The notes: a model not told the origin generated them from the letters alone. A DNA stretch of 64,000 bases from Papio anubis (GCF_008728515.1 NC_044981.1:9742895-9806894), one strand, 5' to 3'; counted from the first letter of the stretch, positions 1-12,565 are shown. Made by a program: numbers and translations.

Positions 1-299
1 CTGCCACACTTTATACCTGACAGTTCACATTACCCACTTCATACTTCTCACTACACAGTATACAACAGTATAATTCCAGTTCCCACTCCCTCATCCTTTG
101 AGCAATTGTCGTATCTTTTATCTACACATGCTTTATAACCCCATCTTACAATGTCATTTTATTTAAGAAGTAATTACATTTTAAGAAAATTATTAGAAAA
201 CTTAGTGTTTCATATTTACACATATACTGCAATTCTGATATCCCTCTATTCCCCGTATAGATCATTTTGTATTATGTTCCTTCAGCTTAGAGAACATTT

Positions 300-2400
300 T
301 TAACATTTTTATAGTGCTGATCTGCTGAAGAAAAATTATTTCAGCTTTCCATCATCTGAAAATGTCTTTATTTCACCCTCCACTTTTATAGGATTCTTTT
401 GCTAGATACAGATTTGTGAATTGACATTCTTTGTCCTCGTTTTAAAATATATCATTATATTGACTTCTTGTCCCTATTTTTTCTGACAATGTCAAGAATT
501 TCTCACATTATTGTTTCCTTATCTATAACGTGTTTTTTTCTTTCTTTCTTCTTGCTTTCAGAATTTTCACTTTAATTTGGATCTTTAGCAGTTGACTATG
601 ATATCCCTAAGTATGATTTCCTTTATATTTACTCTTCTGGGGTTCACTGAGTGTATTCAACCTCTAAGTCAAAATATTTCCTCAAATTTGGAAAATTTTC
701 AGTCATCGCTTTTTAATGTATATTTTCTCCCATTACATTATACTTTTCTAAGATTCCCATTATTGACATATATGTCAAATTATGTGATGTTGCCCCATGA
801 GTCTCTGAGTCTCTCTTCGTTTTTCTCCCACCTTTTTCTTTTCTTTTTCTTTTCCTTTCTTTTTTTCTTGGTGGGGGGGGGGACGGAGTCTCGCTCTGTT
901 CCCCCAGTTGGACTGCAGTGGCGCCATCTTGGCTCACTGCAAGCTCCACCTCCCGGGTTCAAGCCATTCTCCCGCCTTAGCCTCCCGAGTAGCTGGGACT
1001 ACAGGCGCCCGCCACTACGCCCGGCTAACTTTTTGTATTTTTAGTAGAGCTGAGATTTCACTGTGTTTGCCAGGATGGTCTCGATCTCCTGACCTTGTGA
1101 TCCGCCAGCCTTGGCCTCCAAAGTGCTGGTATTACAGGCATGAGCCACCACACCTGGCTTCTCCCACCTTTTTCTTTTCTTTACTTCAGATTCATTTCTG
1201 TTGCACTGTGTTCAAGTTCACTGATTGTTTCTTCTGCCATCCTAATTTGCTCTTAAGCCTATGCAATAAATTTATCATTTAATTCTTGGATTTTCAGTTC
1301 TGTGTTTGGTTACTATCTTATAATTTCCATATTGCTGCTGAGACACCCTGTCTATTCACTCATGAAGGCCATGAGTGAAAAGTATTGTCTTTAAATTTTT
1401 GAACATATTTGCAATGGATAATTTAATATTTTTCCATGCTAAATTTAATGTCTGAATCATTTTGGTGTTATTTTTTATCCACTTTTTTCCTTGCCTAAGG
1501 CTCTTATTTTCTCATTTCTTTGCATGTGTAGTAACTGTAGATTGTATAACGGCCATTGGTGAAGACTCTGGATTCTCTTATCTTCCTCTGAAAGGTGTTG
1601 ATATTTTTTTCTAGCAGGCAGTTCAATTTTTGGCTGACTCCTTTAAACTCCTGTAGTCTTGAATTTACATTTTGTTACAGCAGGTCCAAAAAACAAACAA
1701 ACAAACAAACAAAAACCCAAGGGTTTCCAAGCCACCAAGCCACTCTTTCTTGACAAAGCTCAACCTCAAAGCTCTAACTCCTCTGCTTGCACTGTCAGGG
1801 CTTGTTTTGGGCTTTCTTTGGGTGGGTGTAGAGTAAGCTACTCTAGAGCGTGCTCTTTATGTCTAATATGCAGACACTTGGTATCCTAATTTTCTGACCA
1901 AACTGATAATGAGGTATTAACATGCCTCTTCTGGTTGCGCTTGAACTCCACCTCTGTTTGAATTCTAGTATGTCTGTTCTGCTCTCAGGTCTACGGGAGC
2001 CTCTAGCAAGTAGCCACTGAGCAAAGCCTTGGTATGCCTTACTGTGGTTAAGTACAGCATAATCCTCAACCAAGAACATGGGAGGGAAGTTTTTATACTG
2101 ACATCTTCCTGTTCTCTGTTCTACTTTGCAGACTGCAGCTGTTTCAACTGCAATGGTGAACTCTGTTTCCTGAGCTCAGTGGGACTTTCTCTGCTTGGAC
2201 TTCATTCTACTTCTCTACAGTTAGGATATTGTACCCAGTTAGAGGGCCACTGTTCACCGCATAGCGTTTGCTTATCAGTTTCTCTTCTTTCAGGGATTAC
2301 AGTCATGCCTTTTGATGGCAGTGTTCCAATGCAGTTGCTCCATATATTCTTTCCATTGTAATGGTTGATTACAGCAGAAGAGCTAGCGTGGAACCAACTG
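300..2400 (-). mobile_element. L1M-type LINE fragment (ancient), split by an Alu
   Basis: The minus strand resembles the older mammalian L1 region preceding or within the early coding part. Plus-strand landmarks are gaaaatgtctttatttcacc near 359, the ggggttcactgag to aaattttcagtca stretch at about 640-705, ttcactgattgtttcttctg near 1217, and tcttcctctgaaaggtgttg near 1580. The Alu at 846-1158 interrupts it. An (AAAC)n run lies at about 1688-1713. No intact reading frame remains. Boundaries are approximate, and the first 300 bases show nothing distinctive. Confidence 0.55.
846..1158 (-). mobile_element. Alu (Y/S-like), inverted, with 23-base target duplication
   Basis: The T-rich tail leads into gagtctcgctctgtt, both Alu monomers, and ends ccaccacacctggc. 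The cgatctcctgaccttgtgat segment is Y-like. Perfect 23-base target-site duplications flank it at 823-845 and 1159-1181, showing normal retrotransposition into the older L1M copy. Confidence 0.93.
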
Positions 2401-5127
2401 TTCTACCACAGCTAAAATTGGAGGTTGCAATATTGTTAAATTTTTTAATTAGAAAGTAGAAATGAATATAAGAATTTGTCATGAGCTAACTAGCACCCAT
2501 GTTATATGCTAGTAATGCAAATATTGGTTAATTATTTTGAAAGTCCACTTTAAATCCACTTTATTTTATGGAACTACTATTCTATTTAACTATCAGATCC
2601 CTGTATATTGAGAAAAAGATTAAATGTTTACAAATAACATTAACCTGCTGATGCCTTGGGAACGTGTCAGCTGGTATCACCCAGAAAAAATAAATGGAAC
2701 AGTCATATTTTTAATAATACATGAGGTGCACAAGGAAAACACTTGTCAAAACTGTATAATGTTACAACACCCTATCTCTGTATAAATGCATATGTTTATA
2801 AAAGTGTATTTTCCCTGTGTTGTGCTAATCTTTTTTACTTGGCATGTTTTTAATGGTTTTTCCAAATGACCTTTGTAAAATTAATCAAGGATCTGACACT
2901 GTCCTTTGGAGAAATATAAAGAAAATGCTGCCTATAATAACTTTTGCATGAAAAACCAGTCAGAAAATGACAAAACAGAGAAAACATTAATACTGAAAAC
3001 AAAACATAAAGCTTGAAAGTGGAGCCAACTGAAAAATGTTGCCAAAAATATTTTTATGGGTATCTGAAAATCCATTTTCCTTTTATTTTCTATACCATGT
3101 CTTTATTACTTGAGATCAGATAGATTTCTCAAGACAATTTTCTATGTAAAATACACCGCATTTTTTCAAGAGCTCTAATAGTGAGAAGCATCTCAAATTA
3201 AAGATGAATAAAATCTACAGAAAATATGTGTAAAAATATATGAATACAAATAACCCAGAAAAATGCCTGCAATTAGACAAGATGAAAATTTAAAAAGAAA
3301 TTAAATTTAGTTGTAATCCATTCCCTATTCTTTTCTTTGAGAAAATTACTACTGAAGTGAGGGTTTTTCCCCCCTGTAATTTAAATGTTAAGCTGCCAGA
3401 TGTGTGTCTCATGCTTGAAGAGTCGAAGCTTTGCATTATTTAGCATATTAAGAATCACAGAATTTTAAAAAGGGCTCCTTTATTGCCTCGAGGTTCTAAT
3501 TAAGTAAACCTTAGCCTGGTACATTTAAAACTTGCAATACATGAGAATTTGCTCTTTTTTCCCATAGTCAAGTCACATCTATATAATAAATATGGAAAAT
3601 CTTTAAAATGATATAATTTTTCTTTTGCTTGAGGAATTAAACCTATCTATTACTTTAAGAAGTTTTTAATAGAGGCCAGCAATCTAAAAGACAACTAAGG
3701 ATTCAAAATACTTTCTAATCATTGCAAGTTGCTTTTCTTATTTATACCCACGAGTATGTGTTTCATAAAGGCCGTTTCATGCTATCAATCTTACTTCTTC
3801 CTTACTCTCTGCTTCTACTGTGGTCCCAACTGTTTCATTCTTGTGAGACAAAGGCAATTCTAAGAAGCAACAAGGGGGTCATTGTTTTGGGGATCGATAT
3901 TATGTTTTTCTGTGTTTGTGTGTGTCCGTCTGTGTTAAATATCTGATCACACAGCACTAATTAGGTGCCCTTTCAGCAGTTTATGGAAAGAGTTTCAGCA
4001 GCTAACCTGAAAACTATAATCAAATAGAAGTTCTGGAGGCACACAGCATTCATAAATCATACCCTTAAATACAGTTATTTTTGCCATTTTAGAAAATGTC
4101 AAAGGTGTCAACTCTGTCCAAATATACCGCTTAACAGTGACTATTTTAGTAAATTGACTTGAAATGCATTCAGCTAACTGACAGTTAGAAGCACATAATC
4201 TAGTTCACAGTACAAATGAACAGTTTAAAGGCCAAAATAAGCACCAAACTACAAATTCTCAATAACTAACATGTTGCAATGACCATGATTGTAACCACAG
4301 AAAAAAATCTTAGTATTAAGGAGTTTATCTACATAAGAAATCAATGCTTAACATTTTTTTAATGAAATGTGACTTTTAAAAATCTAGTTTCCAGTTAAGA
4401 AAAAAATGTTCTAACCACATTCAAAACTATAGCCAAGTATCAAATTGGGATATTAACAGTGAATAACCTAGAAATTACCCAAATGCAGGTAATGAGTTGT
4501 TAACGTTCTCAGCTGGTGGCACGGTTTGAACCTATGAACAGTTCATGGATGCTGCCAACATAAGTAGATAAATGTGTGTCATAATGGCAAGAAACAAGAA
4601 ATTCTCTTTTCATCTTGGGAAGTACAGATGAACAAACTGATCTTCAAAAATGTAACTGGTGACAAAGGGCAAGTTTTATAAAAATGGAGCTTAGGTTTGG
4701 CCAGGATTATTATCTCCAAAGCCTAGGATGTTTACTAAAAGGTAGGATTACCTAATATTTTATGAACTGGTTTTCTAGATATGTGAAGAAACGTAGTGGT
4801 TTAATATTTGGGGGATATTTTAATATAGTTGGCAGCAGGAATGCAAGAAAACCATCCCTACATTCACTCTGTCCAAACCACTGACTGGCTGAGTGGTTGG
4901 ATCGATCTTTCCACATTGGTACACAGCCCATGTCACATTTTGGTGCTATTTATGAATTCCAGCAGTTATTTGATTGAGAATAATGCATTATATTTATAAA
5001 ATATTTTCCAGTTGATAAAAACTTTTGCATATGTTACTTATTTAATTTATTTTGATTAACTTTATTGCCTGTAAGTAGTTTTGTCATCATCCCAATCTAG
5101 TTGCAATCTCTGAATATTTTACATTCC
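2401..5127. other. AT-rich DNA without recognised gene or repeat
   Basis: No splice-consistent exon, Alu or young L1 is visible. The stretch 4439-4520 is the apparent source of the duplicated segment found inside the Alu at 6520. A TG-rich patch lies near 3908-3935. Confidence 0.4.
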
Positions 5128-5436
5128 TTTTTTTTTTTTTTTTTTTTTGGAGACAGAGTCTCGCTCTGTTGCCAGGGCTGGAGTGCAGTGGCACGATCTT
5201 GGCTCACTGCAAGCTCCACCTCCCGGGTTCTCGCCATTCTCCTCCCTCAGTCTCCCGAGTAGCTGGGACTACAGGTGCCCACCACCATGCCCAGCTAATT
5301 TTTTTTTGTATTTTTGGTAGAGACAGGATTTCACCGTGTTAGCCAGGATGGTCTTGATCTCCTGACCTCGTGATCCACCTGTCTCGGCCTCCCAAAGTGC
5401 TGGGATTACAGGCTTGAGCCATCGTGCTCCGCCTGC
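5128..5436 (-). mobile_element. Alu (AluY/Sc-like), inverted
   Basis: A poly(T) run at about 5128-5148 is followed by a full-length inverted Alu ending near gagccatcgtgctccgcc. The tgatctcctgacctcgtgat motif fits AluY or a close S type. A short cattc repeat flanks both ends. Confidence 0.92.
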
Positions 5437-5916
5437 ATTCTTAACATAAAAATAGATTCCTACATGTGTATCTTACCTAATAAAATATGATTATAAGAGC
5501 AGGAATATACTTCATTATTCTTCTCAATGATAATCTTTAAATGTCATCCATACTTAAGATTCTATCCTTTTATGAAAGTCGGCTTTTTTTCTGATTCTCA
5601 AAAATATTAAACTCTCCATCTTAAGCACAATAAAAGAATGTAGAAATTTTAATATGCTGCTCATGAGCTTTCCCTGGTTATCATCAATTAACACTTTCAC
5701 TAAACATTATTTTACCCACTACTAAGTTCCTATTGCTAAGAGAAAATTACACATAGAGATAGAGCGAGTCGTTTCACCACAGTGAAACAGAGTGTAGATA
5801 CACGCAATTGTGTGTCTGCCATTGTGAGAGTCAACTCAGTAACACAGTGATGATTTTGTGAGCACTTACCAGGTGTACAAAACTTTACAAAAATGTAATA
5901 CAAATATTATATGGTA

Positions 5917-6236
5917 TAATCTCTGAGTCTTTGCTTCTTCACCAAGAAAGGGGAGATAACAGGCCCTGACACTATATAATATTGGTAAATTACTAATATT
6001 TACTAATATATTATGTAATGATATTAATAATTTATAATACATAATATTAATAATTTACCAATATAATAGTAATTTACTAATATATAATACAATCATATCA
6101 TTGATATTAATTGATATTATAAATTATTAATATTATTGCATATTATATTAGTAAATATTAGCAATTTACCAATATTTTATAATGTCAGGACCTATTATCT
6201 CACCTTTAAAGCTGAGAAACAAAGACTCGGAGATTA
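5917..6236. repeat. AT-rich imperfect inverted repeat (palindrome)
   Basis: The left arm (about 5917-6039) and right arm (about 6113-6236) are imperfect reverse complements over some 123 bases, for example taatctctgagtctttg against caaagactcggagatta, and tattggtaaattactaat against attagcaatttaccaata. The roughly 73-base spacer is also AT-rich and carries further copies of the aatttaccaatat unit. The outer part of each arm resembles a MIR element in opposite orientations, so an inverted duplication is likely. A hairpin or cruciform could form. Confidence 0.85.
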
Positions 6237-6300
6237 AGGAACTTGACATAGGACATTAAATGAGAGTCAAAATCTCAGTTTACGCCTCTCTGCCTCCCAT
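6190..6300 (+). mobile_element. MIR-like fragment (right arm of palindrome)
   Basis: The run tattatctcacctttaaagc, then gagaaacaaagactcgg and agattaaggaacttgacat, follows the MIR core order. A matching inverted fragment forms the left arm of the palindrome. Confidence 0.45.
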
Positions 6301-6519
6301 ATTCAGGTTCCATTCCTCCATTGAATCTGGACTCATCTGAGTTCTCTCTGTCTATCCTTGCACATCTCCCACAGGCAGACTGAGATAAGGGCTGCAGGGT
6401 GATGCTCTTAAAGTAAAAAATAGCACAAAAAAGAACAAAAACAGAAATGTGAATCAACAACCCACTGCAGACTTTATTCATACTAGAGAGAAGAAACATG
6501 GATAATAAAATCCTGCAGA

Positions 6520-6881
6520 GGCCGGGTGCGGTGGCTCACACCTGTAATCCCAGCACTTTGGGAAGCCGAGGTGGGTGGATCACGAGGTCAGGAGATCGAG
6601 ATCAAATTGGGATATTAACAGTGAATAACCTAGAAATTACCCAAATGCAGGTAATGAGTTGATAACATTCTCAGCTAGTGACTGAGAACCTGGCTAATAT
6701 GGTGAAACCGTGTCTCTACTAAAAATACAAAAAATTAGTGGGGCGTGGTGGTGGGTGCCTGTAGTCCCAGCTACTTGGGAGCCTGAGGCAGGAGAATGGA
6801 ATGAACCCGGGAGGTGGAGCTGGCGGTGAGCCGAGATTGCACCACTGCACTCCAGCCTGGGCAACAGAGGGAGACTCCAGG

Positions 6882-6912
<31 letters not shown>
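6520..6912 (+). mobile_element. Alu interrupted by an 82-base insertion
   Basis: A plus-strand Alu starts ggccgggtgcggtggc and runs normally to gatcgag at 6600. It is then interrupted by 82 foreign bases, resumes at gagaacctggctaat, and ends in an (AAAAC)n tail. Flanking repeats tcctgcaga (6511-6519) and cctgcaga (near 6913) fit target-site duplication. The insert matches 4439-4520 in the same orientation. Confidence 0.9.
6601..6682 (+). repeat. Templated copy of 4439-4520 inside the Alu
   Basis: The first 61 bases are identical to the source 2162 bases upstream. The remaining 21 contain four mismatches. Alu gag sequence lies on both sides of the insert. No poly(A) or target duplication surrounds the insert, so it is not a retrotransposition event. 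Confidence 0.93.
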
Positions 6913-7079
6913 ACCTGCAGAAAGTAATAGTAACAACAAACATTGTTGCATTCATACTATGTACCAGGCTTTACAACTTTCAAAATCTCAACTTAGCTAC
7001 TAATTTTATACTCTACTTCACAAATCTACTTTAAAACACTTCAGCAAGTAACAGGATTTACCAATTTAAAACTTCCTTT

Positions 7080-7400
7080 CTTCCTTGAATATTATGCTAA
7101 GTGAAATAAGCCAAATATTGTACGACTCCACTTATATGACGGACCTATAGGAGGTAACTTCATAGAGGCAGAAAGCAGCATAGAGCTTATGGAGGCTAGG
7201 AGCGGGAAAATGGGGAGTTGTTTAATAGGTACAGAGTTTCAGTTTTGCAAGATGAAAAAACAATTCTGGAGACGGATGATGGTAAATCCACTTAACGCTA
7301 CTGAACGGTGTACTAAAAAATGGTTGAAACGGTAGATATTATGTTATCTATATTTTACCACAATTACTATTTTTTTAACTTCTGGATCCCTCAATCCCTC
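7080..7400 (+). mobile_element. L1M 3' untranslated region fragment
   Basis: It contains the typical order atgctaagtgaaataagcca, gactccacttatatga, gggagttgtttaat, gagtttcagttttgcaagat, and a closing attttaccacaattact, as in medium-age L1M/L1ME 3' ends. Confidence 0.75.
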
Positions 7401-7926
7401 AATAAAATGCTAAGAAACTTTCAAAATGATGAAAGGCCCTTAGTAAAAAAAATAATAAAAAATCATAGGAAGGTTTCCAGGTGGAAAAAGATGGCACAAA
7501 CTCAATTCTGCTTTGTTTTCCCCACTAAGTCCAAAATAAGCCCTGGAATTAATCCAAGAGGTCATCAAAGGAGAATTCCAAAAGGTGTAAAGAGGTAGGC
7601 AAAGTAATGAGAGACCCCAGAATTGGGGCAACAACTTAGGACAGGGCATCGTAAGCTGCCCCACCAACAGAGGACCCCCGTCTGACCTGACATTTCCTGA
7701 CCTCACCCTATCAGCACAGAGTGGTCCAGGCTGGCACGTTCATTCCTTCATCAAAGGGAATTTGCCAGAACAACACTAGGCGAGTCCCACAGCAACCGTG
7801 GGACTTCTCTACCTCCTTGCCTCCAGGGAAAGCATTATCCTTCCCTACTACTTGAGAGTTCCTCCCTCATTGAGAGACAACAGGTAGCCAAATGGTGGCC
7901 TATTGCAAGTGCTGACACAGGAAGCC
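7401..7926. other. Unassigned sequence, probably old repeat
   Basis: This GC-richer stretch, with its continuation at 8138-8300, reads like a degraded repeat split by the L1 insertion at 7927. Frames at 7320-7598 and 7440-7706 have no coding support. Confidence 0.3.
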
Positions 7927-8127
7927 TTTTTTTTTTTTTTTTTTTAATTATACTTTAAGTTCTGGGATACATGTGCAGAACGTGCAGGTTTGTTACATAG
8001 GTATACACGTGCCATGGTGGTTTGCTGCACCTATCCACCTGTAATCTACATTAGGTATTTCTCCTAATGCTATCCCTTCCCTAGCCCCCAGACCCCAACA
8101 GACCCCAGGGTGTGATGTTCCCTTCCA
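7927..8127 (-). mobile_element. Short 5'-truncated L1PA 3' end
   Basis: Poly(T), then attatactttaagttctggg, acatgtgcagaacgtgcagg and gccatggtggtttgctgcac: the inverted end of a young primate L1. The 10-base repeat acaggaagcc at 7917-7926 and 8128-8137 is its target-site duplication. Confidence 0.9.
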
Positions 8128-8309
8128 ACAGGAAGCCTCTGATCAGCCTGAGGCCAGAGACTGCCTTCCCTAACCCAGAAGCACCAGGTGGCCACACCGA
8201 GGGAAACTCTGTCCTCTTAGGCATCACCAGCAGAGGACAGTGGGAGCCCTAGAAGCACAAGTTGAATCACGGAGCCCAAAATAGCACAACATCGTTCAGT
8301 TACTGAAAA

Positions 8310-11300
8310 AAAAAAAAAAAAATCAGCCACAAATTCTATATCCAGTTGACCGTCCTTCAGGAATGAAGAAATAAACATTCTAAGATGAAAGGAAACTAAA
8401 AGAACGTGTCACTAATAGACCTACCCTTAAAAAATTGTTAAACAAAGTTTCTCAAACAGAAAGGAAATGATAAACAGAGAAATCTTGGAGCATCTGGAAG
8501 AAAAGAAAGCAAAATAAAAGGGGCATCAAGTGTTATGACATACAGTATTCTACACTGTCCCTCATGAGTTTTATAAATTGTATTGGATAATCAGAGTGAA
8601 AATTATAACACTTGTCACTCAGGACAATGCTTAAAAGTAGGAAAGGTAAAGAAACTGAAATGGAAGTAAGGTATCTACAATTGATTCAAAGTGGTAAAAT
8701 GTTGACACCAGGCAACTGTGATAAGTCACAAGTATATACAGTTATACCCGGAGCAACCACTATGAAAGGTGCAAAAAGAGATATGCCCAAAAACTATAAA
8801 TAAATCAAGATGGAATTCTAACAAGTGTTAAAGTGGTACACAAGAAGGCAAGTAAAGTGGAAAAACAAACTAAGACACAAGGGAAACAATAAGAAAACAA
8901 ACATTAATTATTTCAATGAAACAGGCAGATCGGAAGTAAGAAAAAAATGAAAAAATATATACCACCATGCCAACATTAATTTTTAAAAAACAGGATTGAC
9001 TATACTGATACCAGATAAAATAGACTTCAAAGAAAAGAAAATTACCAGACAGAATAGTATATAATAATTAAATTATCAATCTATAGGTAAGACACAACAA
9101 TCAAATACTTATACACAAATAGTGGAGCCTCAAAAATGAATGAAGTAAAAACTGATATGGATGAAAGAAGAATAGAAAAATTACAAATTCTAGTTAAGGA
9201 TTTCAATATTCCCCTTTCATCAAATGATAGAGGTACTAGACCAAAAAACCAGCAATAATATAGAAGATTTGAACAATACAATCATCAAACATAATATGAG
9301 AAAGGGATTAATAGATACACACATATACACACACATATGTAAAGCACTCCACTCAACAACAGCAAATACACATATTTTCTCAAGTCCCCAAGGATTATTC
9401 ACAAATGTCATACGTGCACTACAAACAAACTTCAACGAATTTAAAAAGAATTAAAATCACACCGAATATGTTCCATGACCATAATTAAATTGAACTAGCA
9501 TTCCCTAACACAAAGACAAGAGAAAAAATTTTAAACTCCTGGAAATTAATCAATGTACTTCTAAGAAATCTGTAGGTCAAAAAGGAAGTCTCAAAGAAAA
9601 TAAAAATAGATTTAGAACTAAATAAAATGAACATGCAACATATCAACTTTTTTTTTTTTTTTTTGAGATGGAGTCTTCCTCTGTTGCCAGGCTGGAGTGC
9701 AGTGGCTCAATCTCGGCTCACTGCAACCTCCGCCTCCTGGGTTCAAGTGATTCTCCTGCAACATAGCAACTTTAATGGGATGTAGCTAAAGCAATGTTGA
9801 GAGAAAAATTCATAGTACTAAATGCTTACATCAGAAAAGAAGAAAATCAATAATCTACAGCCTCACCTCAAGAGCCTAGAAAAAGAACAAAATGAATCCA
9901 AAGCATGTAAAAGAAAGAAAATAATAGTTACAAGAACAAAAACCAATGCGATTGAAAAGAGGAAAAGTAAAATAAAATCAATGAAACTTAAAGCCGATTC
10001 TTCAAAAAATTCAGTAAGACTGATAAATTTCCAGCAAGACTGACAAAGATAAAAAAAAAGAAGATGCAAATCACCAATATCAGGAATAAAATGGGATATA
10101 ATTACAGATACTGGAGCCATTATGAAATAAAAGAATACCTTGAGAAGTTTTATGCTCTTAGACTCAACAACTTAGAAGAGATGGACCAATTCCTCAAATA
10201 CTCCAAACTATCAACACTTCACCAACATGAAATAGATAACCTGAATAGTGCCTTAACTGTTAAATACATTGAATTTGTAATGTTAAAACCCTACATCCAG
10301 ATAGTTTCCCTAGACAGTTTTACCAAACAATTCCAGAAGAGTAAACATCAATTTTACACAATCTTTTCTAGAAAATATAGGAGGGAACAATTCCTAACTC
10401 ATAAGGCCATTATAACCCTGACACCAAAACTCAACAAAGAGAGAACATAAAGAGCAAAACCACAGATCAATATCTCCCAGAAGATTAGACACAAAAATCC
10501 TCAACAAAACATTAGCAAATTGAGTTCAACAATGTATGAAAATAATGATACACCACGACCAAGTGGGATTTATTCCAAGTATAAAAGAAGATGAATCAAT
10601 TATTTGAATCTGCCATATCAATAGTCTAAAGAAGATAAATCACAGGATTGTATCTATTAAAACAAAGTGAAATTTGATAAAAATACAACATCAGTGTATG
10701 ATAACAGAAATAGAAGGTAACTATTAACATCTCAAGTTAATAAAAAGCATCTCCAAAAAACTTACAGTTATTGTATGTAGTGCTAAAAGACTGAACGCTT
10801 TCCTCCAAAGATCAAGAATAAGACAAGCACGTCTACATGCACTCCTGATATTCAACACAGTACTGGAACTTCTAACAACTACAATCAGGCAAGAAGAAGA
10901 AGTAAGATATACAGGTTAGAAAGAAAAAAAAATTAAATCTATTGCTATTGGCAGATGACGTAATTGTCTACATAGAAAATTTTCGAGGAATCTAGCCAAA
11001 AATTTCAAAAGACCAATACATGACTTTGGCAAGGTTGCAGGATACAAAATCAACACACGAAAACCAATCACAGTTCTATATACTAGCAATAAACCGCAGA
11101 AAACAAAATAAAGCAGTCAATACCCTTTACAATTGTTCCACTGATAATGAAATACTTACGAATAAGCTTAACAGAACATGTACAGGATATTTGTGCTCAA
11201 AATTGCAAAATTCTGATAAGAGAAATCATACGAGATCCAAATAAATGGGAAGACATATCATGTTCATGGATTGGAAGGTTCAACATAGTAAAGATGTTGC

Positions 11301-12000
11301 TTCTCCCTAAATTATTTCGTAAATTTAATGAAAGTCCTACCAAAATCCCAGTGTGGTTTTTAAAAATAGATACAGACAAGCTTTTTCAAAAATGTATATG
11401 GAAAGGCACAGGTTTTAGAATGGTTAAAGAAATCTTGAAAAAGAAAAATAAATGGGAGAAATTATCAGATATCAAGTTTCACTACATATAGCTACAATAA
11501 ATCAAGCCTGTGTGACATTGGCATAAGCACAGACACATAATGAAGAGAAGAGAATAGAGAAGCTAGAAATAATTCCACAAAAATATGCCCAACTGCTGGT
11601 TTTTAAGAAAGGTGTAAGAGTAATTCAGTAGCAGAAAGATAACCTTTCAACAAATGGTGCTGGAGGAATTTGGCATCCAAAGGAAAAATGAATTGACTAA
11701 AACCTCCGTAGTTACATTAAAAATAACTAAAAATTGATTTTCATTTAGAAAAAAAAAATAAGAGAAAATCTTTAGGATCTAGGGTGAGGCAAAAAGTTCG
11801 TAGATTGACCCCTAAAGCATGATCCATAAAATGAGAAATTGATAAACTGGACTTAATTAAAATTAAACATCTTTGCTCTGTGAAAGACCCTGTTAAGAAG
11901 ATGAAAAGGCAAGTGACAGATTGGGAGAAAATATTTGCAAACTACGTAATCAACAACTATAGGTTTTAACCCATATAACAGGTGTTACAGAGAAAAAAAA
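8310..12000 (+). mobile_element. L1M LINE, decayed ORF2 region
   Basis: Reverse-transcriptase-region landmarks of an old L1 appear in order: tcaccaatatcaggaataaa near 10072, a gatggaccaattcctc segment near 10180, ggcagatgacgtaattgt (the former catalytic Asp-Asp region) near 10950, ggatacaaaatcaacac near 11040, a long block at 11147-11491, and gggagaaaatatttgcaaac near 11924. Many stops and frameshifts break it, so it is dead. A truncated Alu is inserted at 9651-9757. Confidence 0.8.
9651..9757 (-). mobile_element. 5'-truncated Alu
   Basis: Only the 3' about 107 bases of an Alu are present, in inverted orientation. Target duplications of 16 bases with one mismatch (gcaacatatcaacttt at 9635-9650; 9758-9773) show that it inserted in truncated form instead of being cut later. 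Confidence 0.9.
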
Positions 12001-12485
12001 AAAGTACTAAGATGATGAATTTCTGGTCTTCCCAACAACCAGTTCACCACACTTGGTTAAAACTTTATTTCATGAAAATTAGCCCCACACATGTCACCTG
12101 ATGTCTGAAAATCTGAGAAAGAAAATAAAAGATGTTTCATTGAAAGCCTAGGTGAAGGCAGAAGAATGTACTATTCATTACGGTCCAAAAGAAAATACTT
12201 TAATGCTGGTGAAGATGCACTTGCTGATTTAAAAAAAAAAAAAAATGTCATTCTAACTACAGAGAAACTAACTAATAAGAATCTGTTTGGAGAGAAAGCA
12301 TGAATTAGAATAAAGGAGAACAATTCGTGTTTTAGGTTTCTGTACTGTTTTTCACTAAATTATGCTTTCACAACCTTTTCGTCTTAACTGTGAGAACCAC
12401 TTGTATCTTTAAGGTTAGTCTCATAATTCCCATGCCTTTATTTCTAAGCAGACGTGTTGTAAGATTTTTTTTTCTGAAGTTTCTA

Positions 12486-12565
12486 TTAGATTGGTGCAAA
12501 GGTAATGGCGGTAATTACTATTGAAAGTAATGGCAAAAACTGCCATTACCTTTGCACCAACATAA
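12486..12565 (+). mobile_element. MADE1 palindromic MITE (miR-548-type hairpin)
   Basis: Exactly 80 bases, beginning ttagattggtgcaaagg and ending tttgcaccaacataa, with self-complementary arms, as in the primate-specific mariner-derived MADE1. The 3' arm at 12534-12555 starts caaaaactgcc, the position and style of miR-548 3p products. Whether this copy is transcribed and processed is unknown; it lies about 2 kb downstream of the last visible exon. Confidence 0.9.

Noticed and set aside
592..1282. Two overlapping plus-strand frames of 150 and 124 codons
   Set aside because: They run through the inverted Alu at 846-1158 and reproduce the usual Alu-derived peptide; no splice or initiation support.
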